Positions 5,672 through 12,811 of a stretch of DNA of 32,295 nucleotides are shown here, in pieces. This DNA comes from a virus. The translations under genes and the position numbers were made by a program. A model generated the notes under the pieces. That model had not been told where the DNA came from. It saw only the letters and a program-made list of their open reading frames with translations, and ran no database searches. The stretch lies in the IMG/VR virus record IMGVR_UViG_3300035034_000385, positions 1 to 32,295 of that record. The stretch is one strand, 5' to 3'. Within the stretch, counting starts at the first letter, position 1. The number at the start of each line of letters is the position of its first letter.

Positions 5672-6170
5672 CACAAATTTTAGACACAGCTTGGTCTATG
5701 ATAGGGTTGGTGGTATATAAGAGAAGTTAATAATCCTCTTAGGCGCGAAATGAAATTCCAGAAACATTCTGAATTTTGGCCTACTAAATATACTACGTCC
5801 TAGTGACGTTTTGTTTAGATTTCAAGCGAACAATTTATCGGGCATCGACTTTTCACAGGCATCGACCAGACCTCGGCAAGTTGACTAACAACTATGATAC
5901 ACACCACCATAAAACCCGTTTGTGTGACCTAAAAATTTCAACCAGAAATTGAAACCTCTCTAAATCACGGCTCCCCATCTAGAGCCTGTTCACGTAACTG
6001 CTTTTTTCGGCGTTGCACAGCGAGAGCAACATTTTTTATAGTGACCGTACCACTTACTAACACACTATATATAACAAATTATCACAGGTTTTTCCTAACC
6101 TTTCATTGATTTTTTCGATAAGGAATCAAATCGTTATTGATTTTCTCGATATAGACCTATGATCACTGCT
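5672..6170. other. non-coding region between divergent transcription units
   Basis: About 500 bases without a convincing gene separate the minus-strand early-type genes from the + strand late block. Visible elements are a short hairpin ACGTC/GACGT followed by TTTTGTTT (about 5795-5815), the 9-base direct repeat GGCATCGAC (about 5841 and 5859), an ACTAAATA late-promoter-like box at 5783-5790 with no gene behind it, a GGCTC/GAGCC hairpin near 5969-5986, and a minus-strand box TATATAGTGTGTTAGTAA (about 6052-6070) like the inverted repeat at 2998. A 33-codon minus-strand GTG frame (5965-6063) exists but lacks a ribosome binding site. A regulatory RNA or replication origin is possible but not shown. 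Confidence 0.5.
6105..6151 (+). repeat. two 16-bp direct repeats upstream of gp4
   Basis: ATTGATTTTTTCGATA (6105-6120) and ATTGATTTTCTCGATA (6136-6151) differ at one base and start 31 bases apart, close to three helical turns. They end 20 bases before the late promoter of the structural block, so they could be binding sites for a protein acting on that promoter or on replication. Confidence 0.65.
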
Positions 6171-6178
6171 TATAAATA
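6171..6178 (+). promoter_or_regulatory. T4-type late promoter TATAAATA before gp4
   Basis: This is a perfect match to the T4 late -10 element. Placing it at -13 to -6 puts +1 at 6184, the A of the gp4 start codon, so this promoter would make a leaderless gp4 mRNA. Confidence 0.8.
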
Positions 6179-6183
6179 CATGT

Positions 6184-6624
6184 ATGAGCAGATCATACTA
6201 TCAGGGAATATACCCTGTCAAGAACATAGATAAATACTTAGGCGATCCCAAAAAATGCGAATATCGTAGCGGTTGGGAGAGGAAAGTATTCAAAATGCTG
6301 GACGAAAACCCAAAAGTGTTGGGTTGGGGCGCTGAACCTTTCGCTGTCCCGTATTTGTCACCAAAGGATAACAAAGTTCACCGCTACTTTCCAGATATTA
6401 TTGTGGTAGCTGACAACAACGGTGTACAGGTAACAACCTTGATAGAGATTAAACCGTTAAAAGAAACAATGTTACCAAAAAAACAGGGTAAGAAAAAAGA
6501 TCGGTACATTTACGAAGTTATGACTTATCACGTAAACAAATCAAAATGGAAATCCGCAAAAGCTCTTTGTGACTCTAAAGGCTGGACTTTCAAAATTATG
6601 ACGGAGAAAGAAATCAATCCATGA
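6184..6624 (+). CDS. 4: head completion protein gp4 (TnsA/PD-(D/E)XK-like)
   Basis: The 146-residue product matches the size (150 aa) and pattern of T4 gp4, a minor protein that completes the filled head before tail attachment. An N-terminal segment with YRSGWER (E32) is followed by EPFAVPYLSP, RYFPDIIVV (D71) and LIEIKP (E88, K90), which together form a PD-(D/E)XK/TnsA-like nuclease signature. Homologues are proposed to trim or protect DNA ends at the head vertex. The ATG has no Shine-Dalgarno sequence and lies at the predicted start of the late transcript. The next Met (residue 37) would lose E32, so this start is nearly forced. It overlaps the next gene by ATGA. Confidence 0.85.
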   Translation: MSRSYYQGIYPVKNIDKYLGDPKKCEYRSGWERKVFKMLDENPKVLGWGAEPFAVPYLSPKDNKVHRYFPDIIVVADNNGVQVTTLIEIKPLKETMLPKKQGKKKDRYIYEVMTYHVNKSKWKSAKALCDSKGWTFKIMTEKEINP

Positions 6625-7538
6625 CAACTAAAACGCAACTAGAATATAATAAGCTGCTTAAGAATGATGGATATAAAGTTCTCTCATTTCCAAATGATAT
6701 TGATGTTTATGGTAATCAAAACATTATGTTTATCAATATCAATACAGTAATAGGTTCTCGCTATACTGGAAATCAGTATAAAGTGGTACAGGGTAATGGA
6801 GCACGAAAACCAACATATCATCAAGATAAATCAGGATCACTTGCTAGGAAGATGACTGGTCAAACTCACAGGATTGATAAGAGCATAGCCCTGTACATCC
6901 CTAACAACATACAAACAGCATATGGTGCTGACTGGTCAACTAGTGATCTAGGCATTACAGGTACGATCATAGACGCTGCAACAGGATTAGGTGATTTGAC
7001 TACCGTGGCGGGATGGAAACAAACATGGGATTCTGCAAAAGCTGTTGTTCCTAATGCATTACTTAATACATTGTCTGGTATAACCCAATCACTCACAGGG
7101 GTTAACGTTGATGATGCTAAAAAACTGTATACCAGAACCATCACAAACCCCTATACAGAGGTTATTTTTAACGGAGTGAGTAATAGAACATTCTCATTTA
7201 CTTTTAAGTTTATACCAAAATCAAAAAAAGAGCAAGATGCAATTAAAGAAATCACTGATCTGTTGAAATTTCACAGAGCGCCAGAAATCCGGTATGGGAA
7301 TGTAAACAACTATATGTTTTTCCCATCTGAGTTTGACATCATGTTCTTCAACAAAAATGTTGAAAACAAATATCTGTTCAAAATTTCAACATGTGCTATG
7401 ACCAACATGACTCTTAATCAGGGTGGCGATTCTCATTTTGCAACACACAATGATGGCGCACCTTTCTTTACAGAGATGACCCTTGAGTTTACAGAGTTAG
7501 AAGTTTTGACCAAAGCAAGACACTTAGAGGGTTTCTAA
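6621..7538 (+). CDS. 48: baseplate tail-tube cap protein, gp48/gp54 family
   Basis: The 305-residue protein has an N-terminal segment ending in YPNDIDVYGNQNIMF-like sequence (residues 19-35) and a C-terminal part with EVIFNGVSNRTFSFTFKF, then FFPSEFDIMFF and FTEMTLEFTELEVLTK. These are the conserved pieces shared by T4 gp48 (364 aa) and gp54 (320 aa), which cap the hub and start tube assembly. Only one member is seen here, so the symbol is by position and family; it could equally be called gp54. The ATG overlaps the gp4 stop (ATGA) and its stop overlaps gp53 by one base. Confidence 0.75.
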   Translation: MTTKTQLEYNKLLKNDGYKVLSFPNDIDVYGNQNIMFININTVIGSRYTGNQYKVVQGNGARKPTYHQDKSGSLARKMTGQTHRIDKSIALYIPNNIQTAYGADWSTSDLGITGTIIDAATGLGDLTTVAGWKQTWDSAKAVVPNALLNTLSGITQSLTGVNVDDAKKLYTRTITNPYTEVIFNGVSNRTFSFTFKFIPKSKKEQDAIKEITDLLKFHRAPEIRYGNVNNYMFFPSEFDIMFFNKNVENKYLFKISTCAMTNMTLNQGGDSHFATHNDGAPFFTEMTLEFTELEVLTKARHLEGF

Positions 7539-8035
7539 TGTCATATTTTAAGAAGTTTCCATTAACAGAATATGAATTGGACCACGAAAACTACTTGGTG
7601 GTTAATGTTACCAAAGAAGTTAATAGTTCTTTTGTATTTGATGACCCAATGTATTATCTTGAATATAACATTCAGGATGGTGATACACCAATCATTCTAG
7701 CAGACAAGCTTTATGGTGATCCCGATCTTGCATGGACCATACTTCTTTTCAATAAAATAGTAAGTCCTTTTGAAGATTGGCCGTTGGACTACACATCTTT
7801 GATCAATTACACAGAAGATAAATACGATGACGTATACGCAATTCATCATTATAAGTCACTCGATACTGATGTAGTGGTGGATTCAGATTTTCCATCATAC
7901 AACAGGTATCCGGTGACGAATTTTGAGCATGAGACAAATGTTAATGATAGTAAAAAGAAGATAAAAATTATTACGAGTGATTTCATTTCTGAATACGTTG
8001 AGTCTCATAATAACAAAGTGCAGGTTGAAATTTAA
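7538..8035 (+). CDS. 53: baseplate wedge subunit gp53
   Basis: The 165-residue protein (T4 gp53 is 196 aa) contains the conserved gp53 core: DPMYYLEYNIQDGDTPIILA, then KLYGDPDLAWTILLFNKI. This is a LysM-like helical domain that sits in the baseplate wedge next to gp25 and gp6. The start follows the previous stop as TAATG and the stop overlaps the hub gene the same way, so the tube cap, gp53 and the hub are translated as a coupled group. The identification rests on motif and gene order and is strong. Confidence 0.88.
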   Translation: MSYFKKFPLTEYELDHENYLVVNVTKEVNSSFVFDDPMYYLEYNIQDGDTPIILADKLYGDPDLAWTILLFNKIVSPFEDWPLDYTSLINYTEDKYDDVYAIHHYKSLDTDVVVDSDFPSYNRYPVTNFEHETNVNDSKKKIKIITSDFISEYVESHNNKVQVEI

Positions 8036-9246
8036 TGGCTAGTAAAGACTATAAGCAAAACGGTCAATATAATTTAAAAAGGGTAGAGCTTATTCTACCT
8101 TCTGGTGATAGTCTTGACTTAAAAACTTCCTTTCTTGATATTAGTTTATATGAATCTCTTATAACACCTACTATGTCGGGTAGTATATCCATTATAGACT
8201 CTGCTAACACATACAACTCTGAATTATTAGGTAATGGCGAAGAAATCCATATTGATTTTGAAACCGCTGGCTCTAGTAACAATATTTCATACTATGGGGT
8301 TGTGTACAAATCATCACCACCAACTAGATTATCAGAACATGCCAGTGGTATCATTTTGTACTTTTCTTCTAAAGAACGTATTACCAGTAGCAGAATGATA
8401 GTTTCTGATGCATTCAATAATCAGAGTAGTGAAATAGTAAAGACACTGTTTGGTCGAATCAAAAACAAAAAGAATATCGACATTAGACAAACAAAAAATA
8501 TCCACAAGTTTGTACCGGCATCCCATTCCCCATTTCAGATTATAGGTGATCTGGCTTCCAAGTCTATTTCTTCTCAGAATGAATATGGGTATCTATTTTA
8601 CGAAGACAATAAACAGTTTAATTTTAAACCCATTCAATATCTGTATACACAGAATCCTATTACGCAGTACGCATATAAAAATGCTGGCTACTTTAAGGAT
8701 GTAAATAAGAAAGAGGAAGAATCTTTCAACTCAATACAAGATTATGAAATTGTTTCTGTTAGCGATCTACTTCAACAGATTGATGATGGTGTGTTGGGTT
8801 CAACATCTGTAAACCTAAATATTCTTGAAAAATCAATAGTAACAAACACTTATGATAATGTTAGTGCGTTTGATAAGAATAAATCATCTGGTAAAACACC
8901 AAACATGAGAGATTTAACAAACCCAAACAAAACCGATATTAAAGAAATTGAGATAGGGATGAATAACGCCCCTTCTGATAAGGCCCGATTCTATAACATC
9001 AAAGAGATTTTAAACTCACAGAGATACGCGGCTAAGATTTCAGTATTTGGTGATACATCCACCAAGGCAGGGGATATTATTATTTGCGCCTTGCCAGTAT
9101 GGGGAACGGATGCACAGAATAATGACAAGGTTCCTGATCCCTACAGTGGTCGGTGTCTGGTTTTTGGTATTAAACACACTATCCAAAAAACCAAATACAC
9201 ACAATCGTTAAAGCTTGTTAAGAATGCTTTTGAGGTAGGCCAATGA
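8035..9246 (+). CDS. 27: baseplate central hub protein, gp27-like
   Basis: The 403-residue protein is close in length to T4 gp27 (391 aa). Evidence for a hub protein: an N-terminal beta domain (RVELILPSGDSLDLKTSFLD, then LYESLITPTMSGSISIID), a middle segment IGDLASKSISSQNEYGYLFY followed by a strand FNFKPI, and an end with DPYSGRCLVFGIKHTI. These are typical of the tandem beta-barrel gpD/gp27 hub family that forms the trimeric torus around the spike. It lies directly before the OB-fold spike gene and overlaps it (ATGA), as expected for partner proteins. T4 itself keeps gene 27 in a different cluster. Hub assignment is good; the exact symbol is by analogy. Confidence 0.65.
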   Translation: MASKDYKQNGQYNLKRVELILPSGDSLDLKTSFLDISLYESLITPTMSGSISIIDSANTYNSELLGNGEEIHIDFETAGSSNNISYYGVVYKSSPPTRLSEHASGIILYFSSKERITSSRMIVSDAFNNQSSEIVKTLFGRIKNKKNIDIRQTKNIHKFVPASHSPFQIIGDLASKSISSQNEYGYLFYEDNKQFNFKPIQYLYTQNPITQYAYKNAGYFKDVNKKEEESFNSIQDYEIVSVSDLLQQIDDGVLGSTSVNLNILEKSIVTNTYDNVSAFDKNKSSGKTPNMRDLTNPNKTDIKEIEIGMNNAPSDKARFYNIKEILNSQRYAAKISVFGDTSTKAGDIIICALPVWGTDAQNNDKVPDPYSGRCLVFGIKHTIQKTKYTQSLKLVKNAFEVGQ

Positions 9247-10256
9247 TCATATCAAATTCTTTTACTCCCTTCTTTGGCTTTGTAGAGGACGTTAAAGACC
9301 CTGAAAAAATTGGAAGGGTAAAGGTACGGGTAACGGGTTATCACAGCGAGAATAAGGGTGTACTGCCCACTGATGACCTTTATTGGTTCGTATGTCTGGT
9401 TAATAATTCAGAGGGGGATTCTGGCATTGGCACAAATCCCAAATACAATGTGGGTTCTCTAGTTTTTGGATATTTCATCGACAACGAACTACAAAATGGA
9501 TTTGTTGCAGGTGCATTTAATGGTCAGGACGATATTAACAAACTGGCTGCTAATACAGATATTGATTCTACGATTGTAAAAACCAAAAAAGATTCTGTTC
9601 AATCTGGAATTTCTAAAGCTGGTGGTGGGTCATGGTCAGAGCCTCAAACCCCCTACAAAGCAGTTTATCCAGAAAACAAGGTGACTGAAAGCAACAGTGG
9701 TCATGTGATCGAACTAGACGACACTGAGGGAGCAGAGAGACTACATGTATATCATCGGGCGGGTACGTTCTATGAAGTGCATCCTAATGGCTCTCAGGTG
9801 GTCAGAATCGTTAAAGATGGGTATACGATCATTGCAGGTGATGGGTATTTTTATATTGATGGTGAATCTAATGGTTTTATTGGTGGTAATCACGATCTAA
9901 ATATAAAGGGTAATAGCACTATAAATATAGATAAGGCTAATGACATCACCATAGGGAATTCTCAAAATATCGACATTGGGGGTTCACAAACAGTAAATAT
10001 TTCCACATCACAGACCGTTAGTGTTGGTGGAGCGGTTCAGATAGATGCTTCAAGTATTTCAATGAATGCTGGAACAATCTCGTTAACTGGACAATTGGTA
10101 TTCGCTGGTAATGTAACACATACAGGATCATTGGTTACAAGTGGTGCGCTTTCTGCAAGTACAATTGATTCAGGTAGCACAAGTCTTGATCAACACGTAC
10201 ATAATTATACTTGGACTGATCCAAGTGGTGCCGGAACTACTACACCGCCTGTGTAA
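9243..10256 (+). CDS. 5: baseplate spike protein, gp5-like without lysozyme domain
   Basis: The 337-residue product starts with an OB-fold-like domain (residues about 8-110: PFFGFVEDVKDPEKIGRVKV, then GSLVFGYFIDNELQNGFVAG), followed by a linker and HVIELDDTEGAERLHVYH, as in gp5/VgrG/gpV. Residues about 205-305 are a run of short strands with Ile/Val at alternate positions (NDITIGNSQNIDIGGSQTVN), consistent with the triple-stranded beta-helix needle. The end carries HVHNY, like the metal-binding HxH of P2 gpV-type tips. T4 gp5 (575 aa) has a lysozyme domain between the OB-fold and the helix; here the gap is far too short. The start overlaps the hub stop. Confidence 0.8.
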   Translation: MIISNSFTPFFGFVEDVKDPEKIGRVKVRVTGYHSENKGVLPTDDLYWFVCLVNNSEGDSGIGTNPKYNVGSLVFGYFIDNELQNGFVAGAFNGQDDINKLAANTDIDSTIVKTKKDSVQSGISKAGGGSWSEPQTPYKAVYPENKVTESNSGHVIELDDTEGAERLHVYHRAGTFYEVHPNGSQVVRIVKDGYTIIAGDGYFYIDGESNGFIGGNHDLNIKGNSTINIDKANDITIGNSQNIDIGGSQTVNISTSQTVSVGGAVQIDASSISMNAGTISLTGQLVFAGNVTHTGSLVTSGALSASTIDSGSTSLDQHVHNYTWTDPSGAGTTTPPV

Positions 10257-10273
10257 TTTAAGAGGTTAAATAT

Positions 10274-10711
10274 ATGTTTTACAGATGTAAACATTTTAGG
10301 GTAGAAGAATTGGTTCCTCCAAGGGTATTTAACCGTTGGGGTATTCAGTCGTGGTGGTTCATTGATCAGGAACTATGCCAAACTATTGATGAGATACGTG
10401 AACTATTTGGTACACCAATCACAATCAATAACTGGTTATGGGGTGGAAATTTTAGTCAGAGTGGGTATAGGGATGATAGTAGTGAATACTACAATGAGTT
10501 CTCTGCTCATAGTTTCGGTAAAGCCGCTGATATGAAAATCAGAAATATCCAATCGGATGTTGCTATTCAGATGATCATTGATTGGAAGAAAGAAGGCAAG
10601 CTAAAATATTTAACCCGTATAGAATTGGCTACGGATGGTTGGGTGCATGTTGATGTATTCAATGCAAAACCAAATGATACAAATAAAAACTTATATGTGT
10701 TCTACCCATGA
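10274..10711 (+). CDS. peptidase M15-type muralytic enzyme
   Basis: The 145-residue protein carries the zinc-site pattern of M15 D-Ala-D-Ala carboxypeptidase/L-Ala-D-Glu endopeptidases: HSFGKAAD (H79 to D86) and GWVHVDVF (H125), plus an N-terminal FRVEELVPPRV helix typical of the M15A/VanY-like group. It would cut peptide bonds in peptidoglycan. AGAGG precedes the ATG, and the stop overlaps gp25 by ATGA, so it belongs to the baseplate operon. Because gp5 here has no lysozyme domain, this enzyme may supply tail-associated wall digestion. An alternative is an endolysin for release; there is no signal peptide. Confidence 0.8.
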   Translation: MFYRCKHFRVEELVPPRVFNRWGIQSWWFIDQELCQTIDEIRELFGTPITINNWLWGGNFSQSGYRDDSSEYYNEFSAHSFGKAADMKIRNIQSDVAIQMIIDWKKEGKLKYLTRIELATDGWVHVDVFNAKPNDTNKNLYVFYP

Positions 10712-11073
10712 GAAAAGACCTAGACATAAATTTTCACCCACATCCACTAACGGGTGATCTTGCGACCAAAACAGGGGATAGTGCCGTAAAGCAGTCATTA
10801 AAAAATATTATAATGACTAACTTTTATGAGCGCGGGTTTAACACTGAATTTGGTAGTGATGTGACAAGTAACTTATTTGAAAATAACATCAATGGTGTGT
10901 TGTCACAGGGTATACGTCAAAATATTATCAATGCCATTGAAAACTATGAGCCTCAAGTAGAGATAATAGATGTAAGTGTAGTGAATGCAGAAAGTGGTCA
11001 TACGTTGGATATTAAAATTATATACAACATCACCAACGAACTAAAAGAACGTGAATTTACAATAAGAGTCTAA
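10708..11073 (+). CDS. 25: baseplate wedge subunit gp25
   Basis: The 121-residue protein (T4 gp25 is 132 aa) belongs to the gpW/gp25 family of baseplate wedge proteins also present in type VI secretion systems. It has the usual early segment TKTGDSAVKQSLKNIIMTNF, then YERGFNTEFGSDVTSNLFEN, and the final strand pattern LDIKIIYNIT. It joins gp6 and gp53 in the inner wedge that holds the sheath initiation ring. Despite an old family label it is not an active lysozyme. It is coupled to the M15 gene by ATGA and lies one base before gp6. Confidence 0.9.
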   Translation: MRKDLDINFHPHPLTGDLATKTGDSAVKQSLKNIIMTNFYERGFNTEFGSDVTSNLFENNINGVLSQGIRQNIINAIENYEPQVEIIDVSVVNAESGHTLDIKIIYNITNELKEREFTIRV

Positions 11074-11074
11074 T

Positions 11075-12811
11075 ATGAGCAACCGATTCCAAGTCACATC
11101 ACTTGATCCGCAAGACTTAAAACAGAGCTTGATCGAATTTTATAAACAGAATCCCGACTTTCAGGATTTTGATTATGAAGGTTCGACAATCAACACCATT
11201 ATTGATTTGTTGGTAAGAAACTCCCATTTTGCATCATATGAAGCTAATATGGTGGCTAATGAATCGTTCCTTGATAGTTCACAGATCAGGGGTAATGCAT
11301 CTGCACACTCACAAAAGCTTTCATGGGTTCCGCGATCACGTACAAGCGCAAGGCTTACTTGTGATATTAAGGTTACTCCAACAGAACAGTATATATTTTC
11401 TACTATTACTGCCAATGCTGGTTCATCTTTCCTAAGAGCAATTGGGGGTACAACGTATACATTTACTAACCCCAATGCTTTTGTATTGTTTAAAGAATCA
11501 AATGATAACTTTTATGCAGCTAGTGATGTAGAGCTTGTTCAGGGTCAACTTGTAACGAATCAATTTATTTATGATAATGTAAATTCAAGTAAAGTCTTTA
11601 TTCCCAATGGTAATGTAGATACTTCTAGCATTCGCGTGTTTATTAAAACTAGCCCAACAACAGAATCGAGAACTGAGTATAACAAAGTAGAAGATATTTC
11701 TGAGGTTTCTACTAACTCCAATGTGTTCTTTTTGGGAGAGACTAGAAACGAGCAGTATTACGTAGAGTTTGGTAAAAATGTTCTAGGCAATGAACCTAAC
11801 AATGGCGATGTTGTTGTAATTGAATACATCGTTACAGAGGAAGAACACGCTAATAAGGTATCACAATTAGTCGCTGGTACTACTATTGGTGGGTTCAGCG
11901 ATATTGATATTACAGTAACTACTCCGGCTTATGGTGGTGCTGATAAATCAACGATAGAAGAAATCAAGTTTATTGCTCCCCGCGCATACCAGAGTCAAAA
12001 CAGAGCGGTTCGTGAAAGTGATTATGTTGTGGAGATTAAAAAACGTTTTCCTTTTATTAAAGCTGCTAACGTATGGGGTGGTGAAAAGAATGATCCGCCT
12101 TATTATGGCCGCGTGTTTATAAGTGTTATCACTGATGAGAACACAATCCTTACGGATACAGTTAAGAGAGATATTGAAGAATCGCTGGATGCTGTAAATG
12201 TTGTTACAATAAGTCCTCAAATAGTTGATACACAGTATATAGATGTCGATCTTAATACAAGTATTATTTTTAACAACAAAGTAACGAAACAGTCATTCTC
12301 TGACGTAAGTTCTGTTGTATCAAACACCATAGAGGAATACAGAAATAAGGTATTGGAATTTGATTCTTACTTTAATGAAAGTGAATTGATCGACAATATA
12401 CGAGCTTCTGATGTTTCTGTTGAGAGTGTAGTTATTAAAAAGACAGCTTATGTTGAAATTCCTATTCAAACCAACACCAAACAAAGCTACAAGTTCAATT
12501 TCAGAAACTCTATTGTAGAGGGTAGCATTAAAGTATCAAATATTATAACAGATGTTACAGCTAGTAATGAAACCGTTTATGATGACGATGGGATAGTTTA
12601 TATTAGCAAGGTTATTAATGGGTCTACTATTATTGTTGGTATTGGTGGTGTCAATTATGAAACTGGTTTGGTTGAATTCTCGTTAACCAATATAAGTAGT
12701 GGTGATCTGATTTTAAAAGTCGAGCCAGAAGGTGCTAACTTTTACTCTGATTTGCAGAATGTAATAAGACTAAATAACAATAGCATAGATAGAATAATCA
12801 GGGATCGTTAA
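11075..12811 (+). CDS. 6: baseplate wedge protein gp6 (baseplate J family)
   Basis: The 578-residue protein (T4 gp6 is 660 aa) starts LDPQDLKQSLIEFYKQNPDF and IINTIIDLLV-like sequence, the N-terminal helical segment of gp6. Its middle, with NKVSQLVAGTTIGGFSDIDI, then PAYGGADKSTIEEIKFIAPR and QNRAVRESDYVVEIKKRFP, is the characteristic baseplate J-like core. gp6 dimers link wedges into the iris-like inner ring that switches during contraction. The gene follows gp25, as in T4 and in type VI systems, and ends in a TAATG overlap with the next gene. Confidence 0.9.
   Translation: MSNRFQVTSLDPQDLKQSLIEFYKQNPDFQDFDYEGSTINTIIDLLVRNSHFASYEANMVANESFLDSSQIRGNASAHSQKLSWVPRSRTSARLTCDIKVTPTEQYIFSTITANAGSSFLRAIGGTTYTFTNPNAFVLFKESNDNFYAASDVELVQGQLVTNQFIYDNVNSSKVFIPNGNVDTSSIRVFIKTSPTTESRTEYNKVEDISEVSTNSNVFFLGETRNEQYYVEFGKNVLGNEPNNGDVVVIEYIVTEEEHANKVSQLVAGTTIGGFSDIDITVTTPAYGGADKSTIEEIKFIAPRAYQSQNRAVRESDYVVEIKKRFPFIKAANVWGGEKNDPPYYGRVFISVITDENTILTDTVKRDIEESLDAVNVVTISPQIVDTQYIDVDLNTSIIFNNKVTKQSFSDVSSVVSNTIEEYRNKVLEFDSYFNESELIDNIRASDVSVESVVIKKTAYVEIPIQTNTKQSYKFNFRNSIVEGSIKVSNIITDVTASNETVYDDDGIVYISKVINGSTIIVGIGGVNYETGLVEFSLTNISSGDLILKVEPEGANFYSDLQNVIRLNNNSIDRIIRDR

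Noticed and set aside
5740-5805. 17-codon + strand frame starting MKFQKHSEFWPTK in the non-coding region
   Set aside because: Too short, no clear ribosome binding site and no supporting context.
5965-6063. 33-codon minus-strand GTG frame with a plausible basic C-terminus (VQRRKKQLREQALDGEP)
   Set aside because: No ribosome binding site, a rare start codon and small size. Kept as a possibility only; ribosome profiling or conservation would be needed.
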